Source: Fischerella sp.
GTDB taxonomy: Bacteria; Cyanobacteriota; Cyanobacteriia; Cyanobacteriales; Nostocaceae
Length of the DNA: 18,145 nt
Direction of reading: 5' to 3'
Assembly: GCA_026419705.1 (NCBI GenBank)
Contig: JANZYY010000005.1
Coordinates: 1-18,145 of the forward strand
The notes below the pieces were generated by a model. It worked only from the letters and a program-made list of their open reading frames with translations, was not told the origin of the DNA and made no database searches. Shown one piece after another: positions 1-8,530 of this stretch. Each line of letters starts with the position of its first letter. Positions within the stretch are counted from its first letter, which is position 1. Both the position numbers and the translations under genes were made by a program.

Positions 1-311
1 GCTCTTATGAGTGCGATGAATTTTTTTTGACTTATGAATTCAGGCAAAAATATTTAGTTGCCTGTATTAAAAACTTTACACAAAATTTATTTGATTTCAA
101 GCGGTTAAGCGCTCATTTTTTGTTAATTTTTGTATATTAAGTTATTGTAATATTTTAAAATTATTATTAATATTATGAATAATTTCTTAATATTTTAGTT
201 ACACATAGTTTAATAGTCCGTTCTCATAGCGAACTAGGTGAGGTAACTGAGTTTCTGCATGATGAGCTGGGAGAGCCTTTGATTCTTAAGTTGTTGCACA
301 GACGTGCAAGA
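1..311. other. AT-rich non-coding stretch
   Basis: No convincing gene is present. The first 200 bases are very AT-rich with short A/T runs. A weak AGCG/CGCT hairpin followed by a T run lies near 100-119 and could end transcription entering from the left, but its stem is only four base pairs. From about 190 to 351 one plus-strand frame stays open without ATG and overlaps the 3' end of the MBOAT gene. I do not consider it a gene. Confidence 0.5.
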
Positions 312-1820
312 CTAGAAATCAAAGTATATATACGGCAAACTGCCCTCTGGAGCTAGTAGCCAGACAGCATAGAAGCAAGGAAGTACAAATAATAGTTTTA
401 CAGGCCAGTTGAATTGTAACTTCAGTTGACGGTTAAAGTAATAAATTACAGCCATGCAAATCGCAATCATGCCCAGCAGTATTTCTAGTTGGTATTGACT
501 GATGTTTAGAGCTTCCACATAGACTTTTTGAGCAAACTGGGTATCAGCAGGATAGCCCCAAAGGTGCTTAAATACTAAAGTAGAATCTTGCAGGTTCGGT
601 AGACGGAACCAGATCCAAGAGGTGAAAACCATCAGTTGTGTCAGCAGCCAGGCTGCAATTGTACCCAAGGGTTTGTGCCAAAAATTTTCCAAGCTCTCAA
701 GGCGATCGCTAAAAGTATGAGTGAGTCTATGCAAAACTAAGCCTAAACCGTGGAAAGCTCCCCAAACCAGAAAACCTAAGGCTGCACCATGCCAAATACC
801 AGCTATTAGCATCACAATCATTAAATTCAAGCAGGTGCGCTGCAAGCCTCGACGCGAACCACCCAAAGGAAAGTAAATGTAATTACGCAGCCAATCTCCG
901 AGCGTAATATGCCAGCGTCGCCAAAAGTCTGTAATACTGGTGCTGAAGTAGGGAAAGTCAAAATTTTGTGGTAGAACCAAGCCAAAAAGTAAAGCACTAC
1001 CACGGGCAATATCTACATAACCGCTGAAATCTAAATATAACTGAAAACCATAGGCTATTGTTGCTAACCATAAATCCGTGCTACCGGCCCTTTGTAAATT
1101 ACCGAAGCATAAATCTACGTAGATTCCCAAACGATCTGCCAAAACACTTTTTTTAACAGCTCCTAGTGCGATCAACCATAGCGCTTCGGTGACGACATCA
1201 GCGGTAGGCAAATTTAGGTGATTGAATTGATTTGCTAGGTTGTGGAAGCGAGTAATTGGACCAGAAATTAGTTTAGCAAAGAAAAATTTATAGGCTGCAA
1301 ATTTAACAAACTGATTAGCAGCAGGCGCGCCACGATAAACATCAACTAAATAAGCGATACACTCAAATATGAAAAATGAAATGCCTAAGGGTGCAATTAA
1401 TTTCAAAGAAACTAGTGGGGAATTAGTGGAATCATCGTGAAAAAAATTGATAAAAGGATGTACGTACTTAAAGCCTAACAGTAGCAGGATATTAATAATT
1501 ACACCCAGCCATAATAATTGCAAACGCCTACTGTTCCAATCAGCTTGAAAAAATTGCGTCTGTTTTTCATAAATTTGCAAGTCTAAATCATAGATATTTA
1601 TTCGACTAGGTGAGTTATTGTTGCCAATAGCTAGTCCCAAGCGAAAATTAATAAAAGTTAGTGCCAATAACAGCGGAACGTATTGAATTTGTAAAGATGT
1701 ATAGAAAACAATGCTGGCAATCAGCAATACCCACAGTCGTAATTTATGTTGTGCTACTAACCAATAAATTATCAGTACGCTGAGTAAAAACAGTCCGTAT
1801 AAGATTGATATAAAATTCAT
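312..1820 (-). CDS. MBOAT family membrane O-acyltransferase (AlgI/DltB type)
   Basis: This is a multi-pass membrane protein of the MBOAT family, which transfers acyl (often acetyl) groups across the membrane onto polysaccharide or other envelope acceptors. Seen in the sequence: about ten hydrophobic segments, an LGISFF motif near residue 145, YLDFSGYVDIA near 263, DFWRRWH near 298-304, and GIWHG with the invariant family histidine at about residue 344. The length of 502 residues is normal for AlgI-like members. I chose the ATG at 1820. The frame stays open 17 codons further up to a TTG, but that part is translated short-repeat DNA and lies outside the first membrane segment. The gene follows the SGNH/DUF1574-type gene by 74 bases on the same strand, so co-transcription is likely. 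The acceptor substrate cannot be told from sequence. Confidence 0.9.
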   Translation of the reverse strand: MNFISILYGLFLLSVLIIYWLVAQHKLRLWVLLIASIVFYTSLQIQYVPLLLALTFINFRLGLAIGNNNSPSRINIYDLDLQIYEKQTQFFQADWNSRRLQLLWLGVIINILLLLGFKYVHPFINFFHDDSTNSPLVSLKLIAPLGISFFIFECIAYLVDVYRGAPAANQFVKFAAYKFFFAKLISGPITRFHNLANQFNHLNLPTADVVTEALWLIALGAVKKSVLADRLGIYVDLCFGNLQRAGSTDLWLATIAYGFQLYLDFSGYVDIARGSALLFGLVLPQNFDFPYFSTSITDFWRRWHITLGDWLRNYIYFPLGGSRRGLQRTCLNLMIVMLIAGIWHGAALGFLVWGAFHGLGLVLHRLTHTFSDRLESLENFWHKPLGTIAAWLLTQLMVFTSWIWFRLPNLQDSTLVFKHLWGYPADTQFAQKVYVEALNISQYQLEILLGMIAICMAVIYYFNRQLKLQFNWPVKLLFVLPCFYAVWLLAPEGSLPYIYFDF

Positions 1821-1845
1821 CGAAATCAAGAATGGAAATGGAAAA

Positions 1846-1895
1846 TTGTTAGTAGTTACTAGTTGGTACAACTAACAAACAACAAACAACAACAC
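1846..1895. repeat. GTTG/CAAC short-repeat array between the two minus-strand genes
   Basis: A run of GTTAGTAGTT-like units is followed by CTAACAAACAACAAACAACAAC-like units, so the two halves are roughly complementary around AGTTGGTACAACT at 1861-1873. It fills most of the gap between the DUF1574-type gene and the MBOAT gene. It could fold in the mRNA between the two cistrons. The same style of array occurs at 4915, 8531 and 12446. Confidence 0.7.
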
Positions 1896-4879
1896 TACTT
1901 TACCGGCCAAGGAATCATCGGATCGATCGCGAGTTTTCTTGAGATTTCCTCTGCTCCGTAACGATTGAGATGGCTAGGATCAGAAAAATAGTCATTTGTT
2001 TTAGGCCAAATTAAACTCAAATCCCGATAAATTAAGTTAGACTTTTGGGCTATATCTAACATGTACCGCTGAAATTCTTGCTCGTATTTCCTGCGTGCTG
2101 AGTCTAGATATTCTCCGCTCAGGGGCATATTAACAAATACTAAAGTGATTTTTCTAGATTCAATCAACTGGAGTACTTCCTGTAAGGCTGCGTCTTGTTC
2201 ACCTCCTAAGTGGAAAGATTTATAGTCATTGTCATAATCGCCATTAACTTTAGGATGTTTTTGATAGTATGTAGCTGGGTTGAAGCGGATAGATATTGGT
2301 AAAAATCCATCAAAATCAACAGCTTGATCGAAATAATCTGCTGCGGGATCTGTGGCTGAAACTTTTGTGGAGACTCCTGGGGAGCGATCGCCGATCAAGG
2401 GTAAAGAATTCAGTTTTTGGTTAAGCAACTTTTTGAGGTTGTCGCGCTGTGGATAAGTAGTAGAAACAGCAGCTAATGCTTGATTCAACCACCGTTCCAA
2501 AGTTTGATAACTACTAGCTTGATTGGTTTCAGTTTTTAAATTTGACTGCTCGCGAGCAGGTGCGGTCATACTGACAAGATCGTCAGAATCTTTATTTGCT
2601 CGTGCTTTTTGCAATGTCTGTTGATAACCAGGTGATGCAGCGATCGCCTTAAAGGTTCCGTCCTCTCTACCATTGTTAAACGCGCGTGCACCATCTGCCC
2701 AAATTATTAATTTAGGCAGTTCCGATGGTTTCAGAACCCATCGGAGGATAAAATTTACAACTTGGGCTGTAGCTCCGTTAATACCAAAGTTAAATACATC
2801 AAGATTTGGATAGCCTTGAGTCGCTAAAGCTTTGGAAAGTGCTGATGGATCTACTCCCCTGAGGGCGCGGGAAGAACCAATAATTAATACATCTGGTGGT
2901 TTACCATTTTTGGCGAGACGCTGTTTGTAAAGTGCCAATTGCTCATCTAATTGTCGAGCATTGAAACTAGGGATTTGCGAGCGCGCTGCCAAAAGAATAG
3001 CCGTTGCTGTTGCTCTTTGCCTTGGTTTGAAATAACCTATTTTCTGCGTGAACTCGGAAGCGTTAAATACATTATTTCCAGGTGCAGGCGGTTTTTCACT
3101 TGATGTATTGGTGAAAAAGACAGTTCTTTCTAGTTCCTCTGTGGAATCATAAGCAGAGGATGATTTGGGTGGAACACTTGCAATTTTTGGCGCTGGAGGT
3201 ATAGCACGAGAGACTATGTAACCCAAAACCCAATCTGATTGTAGGGTGAGTAAAAATCCCAGCATACCCCACACAAAGGCAACACGCCATCCTTTTTCGT
3301 CCGCGTTTTGTTCTTGTGGCTCGTCAGTTTCAATAAATAGCTGCGTCGCCAACAGCCATCTTCTGACTCTTGCACCCCAATCCCGAGCCACTTCTGCAAA
3401 TATGCTTTGTATTTCTTGGGTGGTTAAATCGGGACGCAACACAGGCTCGCTAGTTTCAGATTTTACAAGCTCACCAACATAGGCAGCAGTGGCAGCAAAT
3501 TCTGGAATAGCTTCTGGTACTAAACGTTGGCGATTGACAAAATCGACGCCATAGTGCCAAAAAGGTTCCTTGTTGCCAGCCCGCCGGCCGTAGACTCGTA
3601 CGCCTGCTATACCTGGTATTTTTAACTGACTAACAAACTGAGTAACTTTACTGGCTACTCGTTTGCGTGTTGGGCACACAAGTGCTTCACACATAATATG
3701 CAACAAGTCGCCTTTACGCAGCAGGAGGACACGAGTACCGCCTGTTTTGAGGCGAACATCCAGGTCAGGATTGAGCAAGCGCTCAAGTAAGAAAATCATA
3801 GCAGGTTCGTCACCAACGGATGTTAATTCTAGCGCTGATGCTGCCAGTGCTGGATGTTCTGTTGCAGGTAAAGATTGCCAATCAATCCAAGCGGGTTCTG
3901 CATCTGCTGTTTTGTGTCCGTAGATAGTGGTAGCAAGAATTCCTTGGGGCGCAAGGGCTTGCAATTGCGAGACGATCGCTTCTACACACAATGCTCGTTC
4001 GGGTGCTTGAGGCGTTGTTTTGGAGTTAACAGCGGGACTGCAAAATATATGTAGCGTTGATTCTTTGAGAGTCGCCCCTACCTTGATTTTGAACTCAGAT
4101 AATCTCTCATTCAACAACCGCGCGATCGCTTGCACATCTCCCCAACGCGCCCATTGTTTCAACATCACTTCAGTTGGTGTTAGATCTACTCGCAGTAACC
4201 AGTCAAAGCCGGTTTCGCCAAAAATTCTTGTAGCAATGACTGCATCTTGGTAGCCAGAAAGTTTGAGATTGCGCAACTTCTGAGCTATTGGTTCTGCGAT
4301 TAATGATGGATCGGGAGTGTAGCTCGACTGACAATATATTAATAACCGATTTTGATGGGTTGGATTTTCTGGGTCTACTTCCTGCTTTTTGACTTTGACT
4401 TCTACTCCTATCCCCAAGCTACTCAGCGTTTCACTGAGATAGCGAGCGATCGCATCTGGATTGCCTTGACGCGCTAGACTTTCGTTAGAAATAATCAGTG
4501 CTCCACCAGTTTGACTGGAATTTTCCGCATCTGCGAGCAGGGCTTGCTCCACTTGTTGCAAATGCTGCTGCAATTGATTTAAAAAAACCTGATGACACCA
4601 CCGCGGTTTCTTTTCACCCTTCTTTCGCCCATAGACAAAAACTTGGTATATTGAGTTTTGCTCTGTCTTAGTCAAAGCATCTAAATCTGTATGCTGTAAT
4701 GCATGTAGTAAATCTGAGAGAGTCTGCCAACGTTTAGGACAGTCTGTGCTTTCACAGAGAATGTGTAGATTGTTTCCCCGCAACTGGACTTTCACCCCTA
4801 AAGTGCTGATTCCTGTTGCTTGGCTTACCCATTGCACTAACGATAGAGACTGTTGGCTAATTGATAACAATGTTTTCAT
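1895..4879 (-). CDS. Membrane-anchored SGNH-like (DUF1574-type) protein with four N-terminal repeats
   Basis: From the ATG at 4879 the protein has 994 residues. Residues about 4-105, 139-234, 247-337 and 355-449 are four diverged copies of a ~95-residue module, recognisable by an LHI(L/F/M)C-like strand and a later (V/I)YG strand ending in a Trp-containing turn. A single membrane segment lies at about 532-555, and a Pro/Ser-rich linker follows. The C-terminal part has GSSRA (Ser at about 670), FGINGAT, IIWADGAR and DPSHLNRYGA (Asp 967, His 970), the arrangement of SGNH-type esterases/transferases such as AlgJ/AlgX and DltD. Predicted topology is repeats in the cytoplasm and the SGNH-like part outside. 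It sits directly upstream of an MBOAT gene, so a role in O-acylation of envelope glycans is inferred. The frame extends to a GTG at 4993, but those 38 codons are short-repeat DNA. No clear Shine-Dalgarno site precedes either start. Confidence 0.8.
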   Translation of the reverse strand: MKTLLSISQQSLSLVQWVSQATGISTLGVKVQLRGNNLHILCESTDCPKRWQTLSDLLHALQHTDLDALTKTEQNSIYQVFVYGRKKGEKKPRWCHQVFLNQLQQHLQQVEQALLADAENSSQTGGALIISNESLARQGNPDAIARYLSETLSSLGIGVEVKVKKQEVDPENPTHQNRLLIYCQSSYTPDPSLIAEPIAQKLRNLKLSGYQDAVIATRIFGETGFDWLLRVDLTPTEVMLKQWARWGDVQAIARLLNERLSEFKIKVGATLKESTLHIFCSPAVNSKTTPQAPERALCVEAIVSQLQALAPQGILATTIYGHKTADAEPAWIDWQSLPATEHPALAASALELTSVGDEPAMIFLLERLLNPDLDVRLKTGGTRVLLLRKGDLLHIMCEALVCPTRKRVASKVTQFVSQLKIPGIAGVRVYGRRAGNKEPFWHYGVDFVNRQRLVPEAIPEFAATAAYVGELVKSETSEPVLRPDLTTQEIQSIFAEVARDWGARVRRWLLATQLFIETDEPQEQNADEKGWRVAFVWGMLGFLLTLQSDWVLGYIVSRAIPPAPKIASVPPKSSSAYDSTEELERTVFFTNTSSEKPPAPGNNVFNASEFTQKIGYFKPRQRATATAILLAARSQIPSFNARQLDEQLALYKQRLAKNGKPPDVLIIGSSRALRGVDPSALSKALATQGYPNLDVFNFGINGATAQVVNFILRWVLKPSELPKLIIWADGARAFNNGREDGTFKAIAASPGYQQTLQKARANKDSDDLVSMTAPAREQSNLKTETNQASSYQTLERWLNQALAAVSTTYPQRDNLKKLLNQKLNSLPLIGDRSPGVSTKVSATDPAADYFDQAVDFDGFLPISIRFNPATYYQKHPKVNGDYDNDYKSFHLGGEQDAALQEVLQLIESRKITLVFVNMPLSGEYLDSARRKYEQEFQRYMLDIAQKSNLIYRDLSLIWPKTNDYFSDPSHLNRYGAEEISRKLAIDPMIPWPVK

Positions 4880-4914
4880 GGGAAGTTGAGATTGCGGGAA
4901 GCTAGTATTGGGGA

Positions 4915-4982
4915 TGTTGTTTGTTGTTGATTGTTTGTTGTTTGGAGCAACCAACCACCAACTAACAACTAACAACCAACAA
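4915..4982. repeat. GTTG/CAAC short-repeat array upstream of the DUF1574-type gene
   Basis: TTGTTTGTTGTTGATTG-like units are followed by CCAACCACCAACTAACAACTAAC-like units, again roughly self-complementary. When read on the minus strand it yields an artificial hydrophobic N-terminus (Trp/Leu/Val-rich, then Asn/Thr-rich) in frame with the gene, which can mislead start prediction and suggest a false signal peptide. Confidence 0.75.
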
Positions 4983-5025
4983 TGCCTAATCACTTGTAAA
5001 CTAGAACCATAGAATTATCCGCTCT

Positions 5026-5108
5026 GAGGTTTTTCCGAGCACTTTTGTGAAGTTATTTTTCGACAAAATCTCAAACCTCTTTGTGTAAGCTTGTGAGGTT
5101 GGTTTTTT
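5026..5108 (+). promoter_or_regulatory. Possible attenuator-like leader (three mutually pairing arms plus T run)
   Basis: GAGGTTT at 5026-5032 can pair perfectly with AAACCTC at 5073-5079. That same middle arm can instead pair with GAGGTT at 5095-5100, which is followed by six T at 5103-5108. This is the geometry of an antiterminator/terminator pair ahead of the small gene at 5155 and ppc. The stems are only 6-7 base pairs and the terminator loop is 15 bases, so this is tentative. A plain weak terminator for something upstream is the simpler reading. Confidence 0.25.
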
Positions 5109-5154
5109 GAATCTTTACTTTTTTCATCGATCCTCCTTACACCAAAAATTAATT

Positions 5155-5391
5155 ATGTCAGCTGCCAATTCCCCATCTTCACGTAACTCCGGACTAAATT
5201 TGGTTTTGTTCACTATTCCCCTATCTTTTCTATTACAAATGGGTACGGTATTTGTTCTTATATTGCTGTTAGCGGAGAAAGTTGCTGTAGAAACCCTACA
5301 AGCCGTAGGGGAAGCCAGTGAAGAATTATTTCGGGGCGTTCGCCTTCCTATCCTTGACTTTCCAGAGCCAGATGCAGAAAATAAGCGTTAA
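5155..5391 (+). CDS. Small single-pass membrane protein, function unknown
   Basis: The ATG at 5155 gives 78 residues: a Ser/Asn-rich N-terminus, one strong hydrophobic segment (about residues 15-40, LNLVLFTIPL onwards to VFVLILLLAE), then an amphipathic helix and an acidic Pro-rich tail ending in PEPDAENKR. I do not recognise a family. The frame is open from a TTG at 5107, but those codons follow directly on a T run and look like leader sequence. No good Shine-Dalgarno site is seen. It lies 103 bases ahead of ppc on the same strand, so it may be co-transcribed, although an AT-rich stretch with TATACT near 5396 could be a separate ppc promoter. Confidence 0.6.
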   Translation: MSAANSPSSRNSGLNLVLFTIPLSFLLQMGTVFVLILLLAEKVAVETLQAVGEASEELFRGVRLPILDFPEPDAENKR

Positions 5392-5494
5392 ATATTATAC
5401 TATATTTTTCCAAAATTATTGTGGCAAATTCCATGACGCTTCAGAACAAAAGCTGAAATCATAAAAAGTAATTGGCTTTACCACCACAGAGGAT

Positions 5495-8400
5495 ATGAGT
5501 TCTCTTTTATACTTTTTTGCTCAGGAAGTGAATATTTGCCCTGCCTCCGATTTATTTCTGCGCCATCGCCTACAAATGGTCGAGGAACTGTGGGAATCTG
5601 TACTTCGGCAAGAATGCGGTCAAAACATGGTAGATCTTTTACGGCAACTACGTGATTTGTGTTCGCCAGAAGGACAAGCAAACAACGATCAAGCCTCCTC
5701 TGTATTTAAGCTGATTGAGCAGTTGAACATCAACGAAGCGATCCGAGCAGCTCGTGCTTTTGCGTTGTACTTTCAGCTGATTAACATCATAGAGCAGGAC
5801 TACGAACAACGGCAGCAAATAACTCGCTATGAGGCGGGGGGTGAACCAGGGACTCAGGAAACTCTCACAAATACAACCTCTCCGACCAACAGCGGACTGG
5901 CAGCTGAGTTAGCGAATGTAAATTGGCAAGCCAACTCGAACGGCAAACGCAAAGGTACTTTCGCTGCCTTATTTCCTCATTTATACCAGCTCAACGTACC
6001 ACCCCAACAAATTCAACGTCTGATCGCTCAATTGGATGTGCAGTTAGTGTTCACTGCTCACCCAACGGAAATTGTCCGTCATACCATCCGCGATAAACAG
6101 CGGCGAGTAGTAAAACTGCTGCAACAACTTGAAGCAGTAGAAAAACGTCCTGGTAACGGCGGCTATAACTGGGAAGCGGCGGAACTACGGGAACAGTTGC
6201 TAGAAGAAATTCGACTGTGGTGGCGTACCGATGAATTGCACCAGTTCAAACCAAGTGTATTGGATGAAGTAGATTATGCCCTGCACTACTTCCAAGAAGT
6301 TTTGTTTGATGCTATTCCTCAACTTTACAAACGCTTTAAATACGCTTTGGCAAGTACCTTTCCTTGGCTAGAGCCACCAAGCAAAAACTTTTGCAAGTTT
6401 GGCTCTTGGGTAGGCGCAGACAGAGATGGTAACCCATCAGTGACACCAGAAATTACCTGGCAGACAGCTTGCTATCAGCGCAACATGGTATTGGAAAGGT
6501 ATATTCAGTCAGTAAAGCGGCTGATTAATTTGTTGAGTGTGTCGCTACACTGGAGTGACGTTTTGCCAGACTTATTGGAATCTCTGGAGATAGATCAGTC
6601 CCAGTTGAGTGATGTTTATGAGGAACTTGCACTGCGTTATCGCCAAGAACCGTATCGACTGAAAATGGCTTATATACTGAGGCGATTGGAAAATACGCGC
6701 GATCGCAACTTGGCTTTGTATCGCAGACAAACACCAAAAAGCGAGGTTCCTATTTATCGTTCTGGAGAAGAATTTTTAGCGGAACTACGGTTAATTGAAC
6801 GCAATTTGACAGAAACGGGATTAAGTTGTCGAGAATTAGAGAATCTCATCTGTCAGGTCGAAATTTTTGGCTTTAACTTGGCTTGTCTGGATATTCGTCA
6901 AGAATCATCTCGTCACTCGGACGCATTGAACGAAATTCTGGAATACTTTGGTATTTTAAGGCATCCTTACAACGAACTTTCTGAGGAAGAAAAAGTCGCT
7001 TGGCTAGTCGGAGAATTGCAAACCCGCCGTCCGCTCATTCCCGCAGAACTACCATTTTCACCAAAAACCAACGACATCATTGAAACTTTGCGGATAGTGC
7101 GATCGTTACAACAAGAATTTGGTAGCAATATCTGCAAAACTTACATTATCAGTATGTGTCGCCAGGTCAGCGACGTGCTAGAAGTCTTGCTATTCGCCAA
7201 AGAAGCGGGACTTTACGACCCCGGTACTGCCGTTGGTACGATTCAAGTAGTTCCACTGTTTGAAACTGTAGAAGACTTGCGACGCTCCTGCAGCGTGATG
7301 CGACAGCTGTTTGAACTACCTTTATATCGCGCTTTACTGGCAGGTGGTTACGCTGCAGTTCAAGGGGACAGGGAACAGGGAACAGGGAACAGGGGGAATG
7401 TTTCCCCATCCCCCCTGACTCCCAACTTGCAAGAAGTCATGTTAGGGTATTCTGACAGCAACAAAGACTCTGGCTTCTTAAGCAGCAACTGGGAAATTCA
7501 CAAAGCCCAAAAATCACTACAGCACATCGCCGAAGAACATGGAGTGACTCTGCGGATTTTCCACGGACGCGGCGGTTCCGTCGGACGTGGTGGCGGGCCA
7601 GCTTACGAGGCGATTTTGGCACAGCCCGGTCACAGTATCAATGGGCGAATCAAAATTACTGAACAAGGTGAGGTTTTGGCTTCCAAATATTCCTTGCGAG
7701 ATTTGGCGCTGTACAATTTGGAAACCATCACCACTGCTGTGATTCAAGCAAGTTTGCTGCGGACGGGGTTTGATAATATCGAACCTTGGAATCAAATCAT
7801 GGAAGAGTTAGCAGCGCGATCGCGCACTCATTATCGCTCACTCATCTACGAACAACCAGATTTTATTGACTTTTTCCACCAAGTTACCCCGATTGAAGAA
7901 ATTAGCCTCTTGCAAATTAGTTCCCGTCCAGCGCGTCGTCCCTCTGGTAAAAAAGATTTAAGCAGTCTGCGGGCAATTCCCTGGGTGTTCAGCTGGACGC
8001 AAACGCGATTCTTACTACCTTCTTGGTATGGTGTCGGTACAGCTTTGCAGGAATTTCTGAACGAAGAACCGGAAGAAAATCTACAATTGCTACGCTATTT
8101 CTACATGAAATGGCCTTTCTTCAAAATGGTGATCTCCAAAGCAGAAATGACCTTAGCAAAAGTAGACTTGCAAATGGCGCGCCGTTACGTCGAAGAATTA
8201 TCTGCTCCAGAAGATAAACCCCGCTTTGAAAAAGTATTTGAACAAATTGCTAACGAATATTATCTCACACGAGACTTAGTACTGAAAATCACCGAACACG
8301 AACGACTTTTAGATGGCGATCCTGTATTGCAGCGATCGGTACAGTTACGCAATGGCACAATCGTACCGTTAGGCTTCATCCAGGTTTCTCTGCTCAAACG

Positions 8401-8527
8401 CCTGCGCCAGTCTAAGAACATAGCAACCTCGGGAGTTATTCACTCTCGATATAGTAAGGGTGAGCTACTGCGTGGTGCATTATTAACAATTAACGGTATT
8501 GCTGCTGGAATGAGAAATACAGGTTGA
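5495..8527 (+). CDS. ppc: Phosphoenolpyruvate carboxylase
   Basis: The enzyme carboxylates phosphoenolpyruvate with bicarbonate to oxaloacetate, feeding the incomplete TCA cycle and amino-acid synthesis in the cytoplasm. All family signatures are present: VFTAHPTE (His 189), GSWVGADRDGNPSVT (about 303-317), GYSDSNKDSGF (651-661), FHGRGGSVGRGGGP (689-702) and the C-terminal MRNTG. At 1010 residues it is full-length for a cyanobacterial enzyme. The start at 5495 fits the conserved N-terminus (PAS-LFLRHRLQ-VEELWESVLRQECGQNMVDLLRQL pattern). AGAGG lies unusually close, only two bases before the ATG. Odd point: residues about 623-644 (Gly/Asn/Gln/Pro-rich, between YAAVQ and LQEVMLGYSD) are encoded by a G-rich tandem heptad repeat, so the loop before the catalytic motif carries in-frame repeat DNA. 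Catalytic residues are intact, so it is presumably active. Confidence 0.97.
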   Translation: MSSLLYFFAQEVNICPASDLFLRHRLQMVEELWESVLRQECGQNMVDLLRQLRDLCSPEGQANNDQASSVFKLIEQLNINEAIRAARAFALYFQLINIIEQDYEQRQQITRYEAGGEPGTQETLTNTTSPTNSGLAAELANVNWQANSNGKRKGTFAALFPHLYQLNVPPQQIQRLIAQLDVQLVFTAHPTEIVRHTIRDKQRRVVKLLQQLEAVEKRPGNGGYNWEAAELREQLLEEIRLWWRTDELHQFKPSVLDEVDYALHYFQEVLFDAIPQLYKRFKYALASTFPWLEPPSKNFCKFGSWVGADRDGNPSVTPEITWQTACYQRNMVLERYIQSVKRLINLLSVSLHWSDVLPDLLESLEIDQSQLSDVYEELALRYRQEPYRLKMAYILRRLENTRDRNLALYRRQTPKSEVPIYRSGEEFLAELRLIERNLTETGLSCRELENLICQVEIFGFNLACLDIRQESSRHSDALNEILEYFGILRHPYNELSEEEKVAWLVGELQTRRPLIPAELPFSPKTNDIIETLRIVRSLQQEFGSNICKTYIISMCRQVSDVLEVLLFAKEAGLYDPGTAVGTIQVVPLFETVEDLRRSCSVMRQLFELPLYRALLAGGYAAVQGDREQGTGNRGNVSPSPLTPNLQEVMLGYSDSNKDSGFLSSNWEIHKAQKSLQHIAEEHGVTLRIFHGRGGSVGRGGGPAYEAILAQPGHSINGRIKITEQGEVLASKYSLRDLALYNLETITTAVIQASLLRTGFDNIEPWNQIMEELAARSRTHYRSLIYEQPDFIDFFHQVTPIEEISLLQISSRPARRPSGKKDLSSLRAIPWVFSWTQTRFLLPSWYGVGTALQEFLNEEPEENLQLLRYFYMKWPFFKMVISKAEMTLAKVDLQMARRYVEELSAPEDKPRFEKVFEQIANEYYLTRDLVLKITEHERLLDGDPVLQRSVQLRNGTIVPLGFIQVSLLKRLRQSKNIATSGVIHSRYSKGELLRGALLTINGIAAGMRNTG
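7364..7431. repeat. G-rich heptad repeat inserted in frame in ppc
   Basis: GGGGACA, then GGGAACA three times (starting 7364, 7371, 7378, 7385), then a GGGGGAA run, followed by a C-rich half (TTTCCCCATCCCCCCTGACTCCC) that is roughly complementary to it. This is the same kind of hairpin-forming short repeat that fills intergenic gaps here, but it lies inside an essential gene and keeps the frame. Confidence 0.85.
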
Positions 8528-8530
8528 AAT

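Noticed and set aside
190..351. Open plus-strand frame without ATG that reads like LGEVTEFLHDELGEPLILKLL
   Set aside because: No start codon or ribosome binding site, and it overlaps the MBOAT 3' end; it could be a gene remnant but cannot be supported.
3246..4253. Several plus-strand open frames opposite the DUF1574-type gene
   Set aside because: Shadow frames of a long gene with clear domain structure; no start signals.
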